DNA of 64,000 nt from Mesonia aestuariivivens (GTDB lineage Bacteria > Bacteroidota > Bacteroidia > Flavobacteriales > Flavobacteriaceae): NCBI RefSeq assembly GCF_019311235.1, contig NZ_JAHWDF010000003.1, positions 1 to 64,000 of the forward strand, in the 5' to 3' direction. Numbering within the stretch: position 1 is the stretch's first letter; each line of letters begins with the position of its first letter. Positions 1 to 7,407 of the stretch are shown in pieces. The notes beneath the pieces were generated by a model that did not search any database, was not told the origin of the DNA, and saw only the letters and a program-made list of their open reading frames with translations. Made by a program: the position numbers and the translations under genes.

Positions 1-229
1 AGAAACAAGACTCAAAATTTAAAAATTAGCTATTTAGCCTTAATTCGTTTTTACTGTCAATCAATACTTCAATGAACTCATATAACTTCAACCTTTAAAA
101 AAGACTTCCGTTTTTGTCGAAAATAAAGGAGTCGAACCTTACTTATTAACTCTACAGTTAATCGCTATTCCCTAGCTTTTCTTTTCTTTAATACCTCGTT
201 ATGAACGTAGACGCTTAGCGCGTTTTGCG
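1..229 (-). promoter_or_regulatory. Leader of an rRNA operon running off the left edge
   Basis: Read leftwards, this stretch follows three strong tandem promoters and holds the motif GTTCATTGAAGTATTG (complement of about 62-77), which resembles the boxA-like leader element found upstream of 16S rRNA genes in Bacteroidota, followed by TTGACAG and an AT-rich tail. No protein gene is present. The 16S gene itself lies outside the window, so the assignment rests on promoter strength, the leader motif and the absence of coding. Another stable RNA is the main alternative. Confidence 0.72.
119..186 (-). other. tRNA-like cloverleaf inside the rRNA leader
   Basis: On the minus strand the sequence folds into a near-tRNA. 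A five-pair closing stem joins GAAAA (186-182) to TTTTC (123-119). A D-arm-like hairpin has stem GCTA/TAGC and loop GGGAA (176-164). An anticodon-like hairpin has stem ATTAAC/GTTAAT and loop TGTAGA (162-145). A T-arm has stem AAGG/CCTT and canonical T-loop TTCGACT (140-126). The acceptor is short and lacks CCA, and the anticodon loop is six bases, so it should not be a working tRNA. The loop recalls tRNA-Tyr (GTA). It may be a degenerate tRNA or a structured processing or antitermination element. Confidence 0.5.
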
Positions 230-233
230 GGTG

Positions 234-263
234 CAAATGTAAAACTAATTTCTAAACCTGCAA
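234..263 (-). promoter_or_regulatory. rRNA operon promoter P1
   Basis: The complement reads TTG (263-261), 19 bases, then TACATTTG (241-234). This matches the Bacteroidota sigma-A consensus TTG-N19-TAnnTTTG exactly. Transcription would start near 229 and run left. A GTTCAT element follows at 206-201. Confidence 0.8.
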
Positions 264-359
264 TGAAAAAATAAGTTTTTTTTAGTTTTATTTTTTTTAA
301 GTTTTTCAACTTAAAAACACATCTTCTCTATGAACTTTCGCTACCTCTAAAAGCGGATG

Positions 360-389
360 CAAATGTAAAACTAATTTTAATTCTAGCAA
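360..389 (-). promoter_or_regulatory. rRNA operon promoter P2
   Basis: TTG (389-387), 19 bases, TACATTTG (367-360) on the minus strand. The bases around the -7 box, and the GTTCAT element at 335-330, match P1 and P3, so the promoter and its initial transcribed region seem to have been duplicated together. Confidence 0.8.
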
Positions 390-482
390 GAAAAATAAAA
401 CTTTCTTTTAACCAAATCTCTAACTTAATCTAAACCCAAACTACACTCTCAATGAACATACTTCTATCTCTAAAAGCGGATG

Positions 483-514
483 CAAATATACACCTCTTTT
501 TCTTCCCTAAACAA
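483..514 (-). promoter_or_regulatory. rRNA operon promoter P3 (most upstream)
   Basis: TATATTTG (490-483) with TTG at 514-512, spacing 21. The sequence CCGCTTTTAGAG just downstream is shared with P2, and GTTCATTGAGA (457 leftwards) is another boxA-like copy. The longer spacing may make it weaker than P1 and P2. Confidence 0.7.
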
Positions 515-643
515 ACTTTTTTTAATGTTTTCTTAATTTTTATTTAATATAACTTATAATGTTTTATTAATCAATGGAGTAGAAAACTATAAATTTTGAA
601 TTGGAATTTCTTAACATATTTTTCTTATCTTTAAATTAAAAGA

Positions 644-1003
644 ATGGACTATCCTTGGCATCTTTACCTCATGGCTATTATCTATGTATTAGCTGGCATT
701 AATCATTTTATTAAACCTAAAATGTATATGAGAATTATGCCTAATTATTTACCAGCGCATAAATTATTAGTGTACTTAAGTGGAATTGCAGAAATTATTC
801 TTGGTATTGGTCTTTGTTTTTCTTCAACTAAAAATACAGCTATTTACGGTATAATTGCTATGCTTGCTGTATTCTTTTTAGTACATTTTTATATGTTAAG
901 CTCAGAAAAAGCTGGATCAGGCTTACCTAAATGGGTACTTATTTTAAGAATTCCGCTTCAATTTGTATTAATGTATTGGGCTTATTATTATTTAGCCTAT
1001 TAG
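644..1003 (+). CDS. DoxX-like small membrane protein
   Basis: A 119-residue protein with four hydrophobic segments (about residues 5-22, 40-58, 66-84 and 97-117) and the early motif GINHFIKP. The pattern suits the DoxX/DoxD-like superfamily of four-helix inner-membrane proteins (COG4270 type), whose function is poorly known. It starts just downstream of the divergent rRNA promoters; a weak -7-like box, TATCTTTA, lies at 626-633. The next gene begins three bases after its stop, so the two are probably cotranscribed. Family assignment is likely; the physiological role is unknown. Confidence 0.75.
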   Translation: MDYPWHLYLMAIIYVLAGINHFIKPKMYMRIMPNYLPAHKLLVYLSGIAEIILGIGLCFSSTKNTAIYGIIAMLAVFFLVHFYMLSSEKAGSGLPKWVLILRIPLQFVLMYWAYYYLAY

Positions 1004-1006
1004 AAA

Positions 1007-1588
1007 ATGAAAGAAATAGATTTAAAATTACCAGATTCTACTCTATTATATTATCCGAATTTTTATTCCGAAGAAAAATCGAATATTTTGTTTCAAGAGT
1101 TGATTCAAAAAATTAAATGGAAAGAAGATCAAATAAAGATTTTCGGAAAATTATACTGGCAACCTCGACTTACTGCCTTTTACGCTAATAATATCAAAAC
1201 TTACTCTTATTCTTCACTAAAAATGAAACCCCTACCTTTTACTTCTACTTTACAAAAAATAAAAAGTGATATTGAAAAATTAGCGGATTTAGAATTCACT
1301 TCTTGCCTTGCAAATTTATACAGAGACGGAAAAGACAGTAATGGGTGGCATGCCGATGATGAAAAAGAATTAGGGAAAAATCCCATAATTGCTTCATTAA
1401 GTTTAGGAGCCGAGCGGAATTTTAAACTTAGACACAAATCTAACCATCAATTAAATCATAAACTCCTACTTGAGCACGGCAGTTTACTCTTAATGAAAGG
1501 AGAAACTCAACATTTTTGGCAGCACCAAATACCAAAAACTCAAAAAAAAATCGATAAACGTATTAATCTTACGTTTAGAATTCTCTAA
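1007..1588 (+). CDS. AlkB-like 2-oxoglutarate/Fe(II) dioxygenase (DNA repair)
   Basis: A 193-residue protein of the AlkB family, which oxidatively removes alkyl groups such as 1-methyladenine and 3-methylcytosine from nucleic acid. The iron ligands are visible as H115 and D117 in WHADDE and H173 in HFWQH. R185 and R191 in RINLTFR are the usual 2-oxoglutarate-binding arginines. NLYRDGKDSNG before the first ligand is typical of the AlkB/ALKBH2 branch. It follows the DoxX-like gene after three bases. No ada or methyltransferase gene is adjacent. Confidence 0.92.
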   Translation: MKEIDLKLPDSTLLYYPNFYSEEKSNILFQELIQKIKWKEDQIKIFGKLYWQPRLTAFYANNIKTYSYSSLKMKPLPFTSTLQKIKSDIEKLADLEFTSCLANLYRDGKDSNGWHADDEKELGKNPIIASLSLGAERNFKLRHKSNHQLNHKLLLEHGSLLLMKGETQHFWQHQIPKTQKKIDKRINLTFRIL

Positions 1589-1668
1589 CTTTAAATATTT
1601 AAGATTTATTAACTTCTCAAAACTAAACTTTTACAGAATGTTTAAGAAAGCTATTGATTTATAAAAGA

Positions 1669-1676
1669 TAACTTTG
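1669..1676 (+). promoter_or_regulatory. Promoter -7 box for the STAS-like gene
   Basis: TAACTTTG matches TAnnTTTG. Its last three bases, TTG, are in frame with the following gene and could be mistaken for a start codon. The ATG at 1689 lies 12 bases downstream and is the better start. Confidence 0.6.
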
Positions 1677-1688
1677 CTTAAAAAAGTT

Positions 1689-2042
1689 ATGATTTCATTG
1701 GAGTGTAAAGGAAATGCAATTTATACTATAGCCGAAGAAAATCTAGACCTTGATGATTACCAACAGTTGATTCCTTTTTTAGAACGAAAAACTGATGTTA
1801 ACGACTATGTAAATTGGTATTTTGAAATAAAAAATTTTGATGAATGGTCGGCAATCGATACTTGGAAAAACCTTGAAATTGATATTGATTCACAAAATCA
1901 GCTTCATAAAATAGCGATGGTTTGCAGTAAAGAATGGCAAGAATGGTTAACGCAGCTTATGAAACCATTTAAGAATACCGAAATTAAATATTTTACTCAA
2001 CAAGAGAAAAAAGAAGCACAAAACTGGATAGAAAATTTATGA
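1689..2042 (+). CDS. SpoIIAA-like (STAS/SEC14 fold) protein
   Basis: About 117 residues starting MISLECKGN. The central pattern (acidic helix, WYFEIKNFDEW, WKNLEIDI, then KIAMVCSKEWQEWL and a C-terminal KEAQNWIENL) resembles the SpoIIAA-like/DUF3478 family, a STAS-type alpha/beta fold with no catalytic residues. The ATG at 1689 is chosen because the in-frame TTG upstream lies in a promoter -7 box. Its stop overlaps the next start as ATGA, implying translational coupling to the TIGR03643 gene. The role is unknown. Confidence 0.68.
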   Translation: MISLECKGNAIYTIAEENLDLDDYQQLIPFLERKTDVNDYVNWYFEIKNFDEWSAIDTWKNLEIDIDSQNQLHKIAMVCSKEWQEWLTQLMKPFKNTEIKYFTQQEKKEAQNWIENL

Positions 2043-2314
2043 AAAAATTCACCGACAGAGAAATTGACAGAATTATAGAAATGGCTTGGGAAGATCGCAC
2101 TCCTTTTGAAGCTATTGAATTTCAATTTGAATTAACAGAAAAAGATGTGATTAAATTTATGCAAAAACACATGAAAGCATCTAGCTTTAGAATGTGGCGT
2201 AAACGTGTACAGGGTAGAAAAACAAAACATCAAAATTTAAGGACTGATGATGTAAATACCTTTAAATCTTCAAGGCAAAAACATATCACTCACAATAGTA
2301 TTTCTAAAAGGTAA
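2039..2314 (+). CDS. TIGR03643/DUF2805 family small basic protein
   Basis: A 91-residue protein with the family's opening FTDREIDRIIEMAWEDRTPFEAI and the later SSFRMWRKRVQGR. This is a conserved small protein of unknown function, common in Bacteroidota and some marine proteobacteria. The fold looks helical, with a helix-turn-helix-like first half and a basic, low-complexity tail. It overlaps the STAS-like gene by four bases and ends six bases before the convergent nuclease gene. Confidence 0.78.
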   Translation: MKKFTDREIDRIIEMAWEDRTPFEAIEFQFELTEKDVIKFMQKHMKASSFRMWRKRVQGRKTKHQNLRTDDVNTFKSSRQKHITHNSISKR

Positions 2315-2320
2315 ATGGGT

Positions 2321-3106
2321 TTAAGCAAAAACATCATTTAAAAGCACAGCCAAACGAATACCGCCTTTTTGCAATTGGGCTCTAACTTGTGTAAACCAAT
2401 CGTACATATAACCATAGTAAAGTTTATCACCTTCTTTAGCTGAATTATAAACTTTATTTACTAAAACTCGAGAATCCTGCGCCCAATCTACAACATCTCC
2501 TTCCTGAATTGCTTTAAGTTCTTTTTTAGTTAATTTTTTCTGATTTATAGCTAAGTCTGAATAGCTCATATCAAAAAAATTAATCATTTCACTGTCCCAA
2601 ACACGGTGAAGGTTAGAGCTTTTATTAAACCATTTCACTTCTATATCATTTCCACCTTTATCTTCCGCTCTACCAACATGAAGAGGTTGATGTAAATCTC
2701 CCACTAAATGCACAAGCATCTTTAAGAAAAACTGCTTATCTTTCTTTGAAGTATGTTCGTTTTTCAATTTAGAAACACATTCTTGTATTGCCCAAATTAA
2801 ATTTTCACCTAATTGATTTTCTACCTCAGCATAAGTTTTACCTTCAGGAATATTTACATAATGCCATTTGCTGTATTTTCTATACTTAGGATCACTTTTA
2901 ATATCATCTCCAAAAGTTGAAACTAAAGCTAAAGATTTACCATCTAGTAATTTTTCTATTTTTCTGGCGGTTTTTCTCTTTAGATAACCTTCAGCAATTT
3001 TAGCAGTACTTCGATGACCATTCTTCCCCCAGTCTTCTTTATTGTTTGCGTGTATAGTATTGCCAAGACTTAATATAACTATCAGTAAAAATATCTTAAT
3101 TTTCAT
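2321..3106 (-). CDS. S1/P1-type secreted nuclease
   Basis: A 261-residue zinc-dependent nuclease or phosphomonoesterase of the S1/P1 (phospholipase C-like) fold. A signal peptide covers about residues 1-20. The trinuclear zinc ligands expected from P1 nuclease are present in order and spacing: W26, H31, D67/D68, H82, H133, D137, H143, H167 and D171. The motifs are WGKNGH, LVGDLHQPLH and HRVWD. It probably degrades single-stranded DNA or RNA in the periplasm or outside the cell to scavenge phosphate and nucleosides. It converges on the TIGR03643 gene. Confidence 0.9.
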   Translation of the reverse strand: MKIKIFLLIVILSLGNTIHANNKEDWGKNGHRSTAKIAEGYLKRKTARKIEKLLDGKSLALVSTFGDDIKSDPKYRKYSKWHYVNIPEGKTYAEVENQLGENLIWAIQECVSKLKNEHTSKKDKQFFLKMLVHLVGDLHQPLHVGRAEDKGGNDIEVKWFNKSSNLHRVWDSEMINFFDMSYSDLAINQKKLTKKELKAIQEGDVVDWAQDSRVLVNKVYNSAKEGDKLYYGYMYDWFTQVRAQLQKGGIRLAVLLNDVFA

Positions 3107-3248
3107 TTCAATTCATTTAGAAGCCGAAAATATAAAAGTAACTCGACATATACTTATAATAAATTTTAAAATTCAACACTTATCATTTCAGTTTAAGGCT
3201 AAGGTTATTTTTTATTATAAATTTATAGCTTAAAATTAAACAGCTAAT

Positions 3249-4172
3249 ATGAAATTAAAATTTTTCATTTTCACCTTTATGTGTTTTTTCCTGACTCATG
3301 CACAAGAAAATTTTATCGCTAATGATATTAGAATTAATCGATATGTAGAAGGAACATTATTAGCACCAAGACAAAAAAATATTCCTTTAGCAATTATTAT
3401 TAATGGTTCTGGCCCCACCGATCGTAATGGTAACCAGATGATGATGAAAAACGATTCTTCTAAAAAACTAGCAGAAGCTCTCTCTACACACAATATAGCT
3501 TCTTTTAGATATGACAAACGAATATTAAAAGCGCAAAAGTTAGAGACAAAAGAAGAAGATATGCGTTTTGGTGATTTTATTGAAGATGCTATTGCGGTGC
3601 TTAAAAAATTTAAAAACGATAAACAGTTTACTAGTATTTATATTATAGGTCATAGTCAAGGTTCGTTAGTAGGCATGGTGGCTGCACAAAATAATGCTGA
3701 TGGTTTTATAAGTATTGCTGGTGCAGGACAACCTATAGATAGCGTAATTGTAGAACAGATTGGCAGACAAATGCCGGGATTAAAAGAAAGTGCTCGTGAA
3801 TCTTTTAATGAATTGAGAAAAAAAGGAAAATCGAAAGATTTTAATCCTGGGTTAGCTTCTCTGTTTAAAAAATCTGTACAACCCTTTATGGCATCTTGGA
3901 TGAATTACGATCCGCAACAAGAAATAAAAAAACTGACTATTCCTGTTTTATTGGTTAATGGTGATCAAGACCTACAAGTAAATTTAGAAGAAGCAAAAAA
4001 ATTAAAAGCAGCTCAACCCAGAGCCAAATTAGTGATTATTGAAGATATGAATCATATATTTAGAATTATAGATAAAAACGACGATATTGCTAACCAAAAA
4101 TCTTATAATGAACCTCAACTTCCCATTTCTAAAGAATTGGTAACACAAATTTCAAACTTCATTTTAAACTAA
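3249..4172 (+). CDS. Secreted alpha/beta hydrolase
   Basis: A 307-residue serine hydrolase with a signal peptide (about residues 1-18, ending THAQ). The nucleophile S136 lies in GHSQGS, the acid is D241 (or D239) in NGDQDLQV, and the catalytic histidine is H269 in MNHIF. INGSGPTDRNG (51-61) supplies the oxyanion turn typical of this acyl-peptidase/esterase-like branch. The substrate is unknown; an esterase or peptidase in the periplasm is likely. It ends six bases before the HAD phosphatase start. Confidence 0.85.
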   Translation: MKLKFFIFTFMCFFLTHAQENFIANDIRINRYVEGTLLAPRQKNIPLAIIINGSGPTDRNGNQMMMKNDSSKKLAEALSTHNIASFRYDKRILKAQKLETKEEDMRFGDFIEDAIAVLKKFKNDKQFTSIYIIGHSQGSLVGMVAAQNNADGFISIAGAGQPIDSVIVEQIGRQMPGLKESARESFNELRKKGKSKDFNPGLASLFKKSVQPFMASWMNYDPQQEIKKLTIPVLLVNGDQDLQVNLEEAKKLKAAQPRAKLVIIEDMNHIFRIIDKNDDIANQKSYNEPQLPISKELVTQISNFILN

Positions 4173-4178
4173 TCCCCT

Positions 4179-4988
4179 ATGAGCTATAAAATTGTATTTT
4201 CAGATATTGATGGAACCTTACTTAATAAGGAGAGAGAATTATCAGAAAGAACTATAAAAACCATTAAAGCTATAAAAGACGATATTCCTGTAGTACTAAT
4301 TTCTGCAAGAATGCCAAAAGCAATGCGTCATTTACAGCAACAATTAGGAATAGAAAATCAACCTATTATATGTTACAACGGTGGTTTTCTACTTGTAGAT
4401 GAAAAACCTGTAAGCTCTACAGCTATTCCTGTAAACACAATTCAAGAACTCGCTAAATTTAATGAAACTAACCAAGTACATTTAAGTCTTTATAATGCAG
4501 ACGAGTGGCACGTACCTGCACATGACTATTGGGCAAAACGTGAAGAAAGAAATACCAAAGTAACACCTTCTATAAAACACATTCATGATGTGATGGACGA
4601 TTGGGGAAAGCGTGATCTTGGTGCACATAAGATTATGTGTATGGGAGAAGAGAATAAAATTGAAAACATGTATCAGTTTTTAAAGGATAATTATAGCAAT
4701 CAACTGCACGTTTATCGTTCTAAAAACACCTATATAGAAATTGCCGACAAACAAATTTCAAAACTTACAGCTATTAAATACCTATTAAAAAATCATTACA
4801 ACCTATCTATTGAAGAAACCGTTGCTTTTGGTGATAATTACAATGATGTAGAAATGATTAATGGTGTTGGTCTAGGTATTGCTGTTGCCAACGCTAGAGA
4901 AGAATCTAAAGCGGTAGCCAATAAGATTACCGATGCTAGCATTGATGATGGAGTCGCTAAAAGTTTAGAAGAACTTTTTTTAACGTAA
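4179..4988 (+). CDS. Cof-type HAD-IIB phosphatase
   Basis: A 269-residue cytoplasmic HAD phosphatase. Motif I is DIDGTLL (nucleophile D9, acid D11), motif II is the serine in LISAR near residue 57, and motif IV is GDNYNDVEM near residue 218 after a conserved lysine. The cap between motifs II and III is the IIB type. Relatives dephosphorylate sugar phosphates, FMN, pyridoxal phosphate or HMP-PP, and the sequence alone does not decide which. It is closely spaced with the genes on both sides, all on the plus strand. Confidence 0.88.
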   Translation: MSYKIVFSDIDGTLLNKERELSERTIKTIKAIKDDIPVVLISARMPKAMRHLQQQLGIENQPIICYNGGFLLVDEKPVSSTAIPVNTIQELAKFNETNQVHLSLYNADEWHVPAHDYWAKREERNTKVTPSIKHIHDVMDDWGKRDLGAHKIMCMGEENKIENMYQFLKDNYSNQLHVYRSKNTYIEIADKQISKLTAIKYLLKNHYNLSIEETVAFGDNYNDVEMINGVGLGIAVANAREESKAVANKITDASIDDGVAKSLEELFLT

Positions 4989-5001
4989 ACTAAAATTATA
5001 T

Positions 5002-6267
5002 ATGGAACAAGTAGCTTTTATAGAAAATGATGCTATAGTTTTAGGAATGTTAATGCTGCTCTTAGGGGCAGTTTTTTATACCTCTTCAATAAAAACTGGC
5101 TTTTGGGGAAAATTTTATAAGTTCGTACCAGCGCTATTAATGTGCTACCTATTACCTGCAATATTAAACTCTACTCATGTTATAGATTCTGAAAATTCTC
5201 AACTTTATTTTGTAGCAAGTAGATTTCTTTTACCCGCCGCTTTAGTCTTAATGACGCTAAGTATAGATTTAAAAGCCATTTTTAATTTAGGCCCCAAGGC
5301 ACTCATCATGTTTTTTACAGGAACTATTGGTATTGTAATTGGTGGACCATTGGCTATTTTGTTAATTTCTATATTTTCACCCGAAACTGTAGGTGGTATT
5401 GGTCCAGATGCTACTTGGCGAGGGCTTGCTACATTAGCTGGCAGCTGGATTGGTGGTGGCGCTAACCAAGCAGCAATGCTGGAAATTTTCAAGTTTAATC
5501 CTGAAAAATATGGCGGAATGGTTTTTGTCGATATTGTCGTTGCTAATTTATGGATGGCCATTATTCTATTAGGTATAGGTAGAAATAAAGCAATTGATAA
5601 ATGGTTTAACGCTGATGCTTCAGCAATTACAGAATTAAAAAATAAAGTCGAAAACTATACGCAAAGCATTACTAAAAATCCGAGTCTTACTGATTATATG
5701 GTGATGCTAGCACTTGCTTTAGGTGCAGTTGGCGTTGCACATTTTGGAGCCGATCATATTTCTAACTTTTTAACTTCAAATTTTAAAATATTTAATAACA
5801 AGAGTTCTGCTCTTTCTTCTTTTACCTCTACTTTCTTTTGGATGATTAGTATCGCTACGCTATTAGGTATTTTACTTTCTTTTACTAAAGCTAAAAAATA
5901 TGAAGGCGCAGGAGCTAGCAAAATAGGGAGTATCTTTATCTATATTCTAGTGGCTACTATAGGTATGAAAATGGACCTTACCATGATATTTGATGACCCA
6001 GGTTTAATTGCTATTGGTTTAGTTTGGATGGCTATTCATGCTACATTACTTATTGTAGTGGCTAAAATTATAAAAGCACCATTTTTCTTTTTAGCCGTTG
6101 GTAGTCAAGCCAATGTTGGAGGCGCAGCTTCTGCTCCCGTAGTAGCCGCAGCTTTTCACCCTTCTTTAGCTACAGTGGGCGTGCTTCTAGCTGTGATGGG
6201 ATATGTAGTAGGAACTTGGTCTGCATACGGTTGTGCTATTTTAATGCAAATAGCTTCCGGAAATTAG
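5002..6267 (+). CDS. DUF819 family multi-pass membrane protein
   Basis: A 421-residue integral membrane protein with about ten to eleven hydrophobic segments. Glycine-rich loops at GSWIGGGANQAAM (about residues 148-160) and VGSQANVGGAASAPVVAAA (about 371-390) form a two-fold internal repeat typical of DUF819 (YjcL-like). The repeated GG(A)N motifs resemble re-entrant loops of transporters such as glutamate/sodium carriers, so a transport role is inferred. The substrate is not known. It follows the HAD gene after 13 bases. Confidence 0.85.
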   Translation: MEQVAFIENDAIVLGMLMLLLGAVFYTSSIKTGFWGKFYKFVPALLMCYLLPAILNSTHVIDSENSQLYFVASRFLLPAALVLMTLSIDLKAIFNLGPKALIMFFTGTIGIVIGGPLAILLISIFSPETVGGIGPDATWRGLATLAGSWIGGGANQAAMLEIFKFNPEKYGGMVFVDIVVANLWMAIILLGIGRNKAIDKWFNADASAITELKNKVENYTQSITKNPSLTDYMVMLALALGAVGVAHFGADHISNFLTSNFKIFNNKSSALSSFTSTFFWMISIATLLGILLSFTKAKKYEGAGASKIGSIFIYILVATIGMKMDLTMIFDDPGLIAIGLVWMAIHATLLIVVAKIIKAPFFFLAVGSQANVGGAASAPVVAAAFHPSLATVGVLLAVMGYVVGTWSAYGCAILMQIASGN

Positions 6268-6312
6268 TTTTTGAATAAAAAAATATGATATTTGCAGCCT
6301 TATATTAATGAT

Positions 6313-7041
6313 ATGAAAAAGTTGATTACCCTTGGTCTAATGACTATTTTTATTTTTGCCTGTGCTAACAAAGAAGCTAACTTTAAGCTTTCAGGAAAAG
6401 TTAACGGACTAAAAAAAGGAACCCTATATCTGCAACAAATAAAAGATACGCTTGTCGTTAATCTAGATTCTGTAGATGTAAATGGAGATTCTAATTACTA
6501 TTTAGCGGCTAATCTTAAAGAACCACAAATTCTATTTTTATACCTAGACAAAGTAAACGGAGATAAAAATGATGATATAGTAGAGTTTTTTGCTGAAGAA
6601 GGAGAAATGATCATTAACACTTCTTTGAGAAATTTTGCCGTAGATGCTCAAGTAAGCGGCTCTAAAAATCATGAAAAGCTAAATGAATACCGAGATATCA
6701 TGCAACGTTTTAATAATCAAAATCTAGATTTGATTAAAGAAAATTTTGAAGCACAAAAAGAAAATGATGAAGAAAAAATTCTAGCCGTCAATAAAAAATA
6801 TGAAAATAGCTTAAAAAGAAAATATTTATATACGGTTAATTTTGCTATGAATCACAAAAATTTTGAAGTAGCTCCATACGTTATGCTAACAGAAGCATTT
6901 GATGCTAACACAAAATATTTAGATACTGTTTATAATTCTTTAGATAAAAAAGTGAGAAAATCTAAATATGGTAAAGAATTAAAAAGCTTTATTAAAGAAA
7001 GAAAAAAGCTTGATGATTTAGAAGAAAAAATAAAAGATTAA
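6313..7041 (+). CDS. DUF4369 lipoprotein
   Basis: About 242 residues from the ATG at 6313. The lipoprotein signal MKKLITLGLMTIFIFAC puts the lipid-bearing cysteine at position 17. The next part, FKLSGKVNGLKKGTLYLQQI, is the beginning of a DUF4369 domain, a beta-sandwich found in Bacteroidota, often before thioredoxin-like domains. Here no CxxC thioredoxin domain follows; the rest is helical and charged. An in-frame TTG at 6292 sits in a TTTG promoter-like box (GATATTTG) and is rejected as a start. A strong terminator follows. Confidence 0.8.
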   Translation: MKKLITLGLMTIFIFACANKEANFKLSGKVNGLKKGTLYLQQIKDTLVVNLDSVDVNGDSNYYLAANLKEPQILFLYLDKVNGDKNDDIVEFFAEEGEMIINTSLRNFAVDAQVSGSKNHEKLNEYRDIMQRFNNQNLDLIKENFEAQKENDEEKILAVNKKYENSLKRKYLYTVNFAMNHKNFEVAPYVMLTEAFDANTKYLDTVYNSLDKKVRKSKYGKELKSFIKERKKLDDLEEKIKD

Positions 7042-7063
7042 AAAGAAGTAAAGTAAAATCATA

Positions 7064-7095
7064 AAAAAAGCGGAACAAATTGTTCCGCTTTTTTT
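7064..7095. terminator. Bidirectional terminator between convergent genes
   Basis: An inverted repeat, AGCGGAACA (7069-7077) and TGTTCCGCT (7081-7089), has a three-base loop, with A-runs before and T-runs after. It works in both directions, ending the DUF4369 gene and the leftward gene at 7101. Confidence 0.9.
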
Positions 7096-7100
7096 ATTTT

Positions 7101-7367
7101 CTAAAGTTCGTTCACTCTTTTCACTAAATCATTAGCTTTTACTTCTAATGATTTGTTTACTTTCTTTAAGTGATCTCCTCTGTTTTCAACGTCTTTTTTG
7201 TTGATTTCTACAATAAATTCATTGAAAGAAGAAATTGCATCTTCTACTATTTGATCTGATTTTGAATGATCTTCATCTGGATTTGCAATCTGATGAATGT
7301 AAGAAGCTTCAATAATATCGCCCATTACATAATTAAGATCACGCTTTAAAATTCTTACGCTTGCCAT
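7101..7367 (-). CDS. Conserved small hypothetical protein
   Basis: An 88-residue acidic, helical soluble protein without cysteines, signal peptide or catalytic motifs. Lysine/glutamate-rich heptad-like runs (NKKDVENRGDHLKKVNK) suggest a helical bundle or coiled coil. I recognise it only as a type of protein common in flavobacteria. A -7 box, TACTTTTG, on the minus strand at 7399-7392 lies 25 bases upstream of the ATG, so it has its own promoter downstream of manA. Function unknown. Confidence 0.7.
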   Translation of the reverse strand: MASVRILKRDLNYVMGDIIEASYIHQIANPDEDHSKSDQIVEDAISSFNEFIVEINKKDVENRGDHLKKVNKSLEVKANDLVKRVNEL

Positions 7368-7391
7368 AATTAATTATAAAATTTAATTCCG

Positions 7392-7399
7392 CAAAAGTA
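7392..7399 (-). promoter_or_regulatory. Promoter -7 box for the 88-residue protein
   Basis: TACTTTTG matches TAnnTTTG. No clear TTG is seen 19 bases upstream, where manA coding sequence begins. Confidence 0.5.
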
Positions 7400-7407
7400 A
7401 TCTAAAA

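Noticed and set aside
119-186. A functional tRNA-Tyr on the minus strand
   Set aside because: The anticodon loop has six bases, the acceptor stem is short and there is no CCA or proper discriminator. A complete tRNA-Tyr exists at 28829-28910.
1-514. A CRISPR array, suggested by the repeated segments
   Set aside because: The repeats are imperfect, only three, unequally spaced and coincide with promoter consensus elements.
3042-3233. A 63-residue rightward reading frame
   Set aside because: It overlaps the nuclease signal peptide and the intergenic region, has no promoter or homology-like pattern and is rich in isoleucine and lysine as expected of AT-rich noise.
5205-5561. A 118-residue leftward frame opposite the DUF819 gene
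   Set aside because: Serine/proline/isoleucine-rich composition typical of the antisense of a membrane gene; no promoter or terminator.
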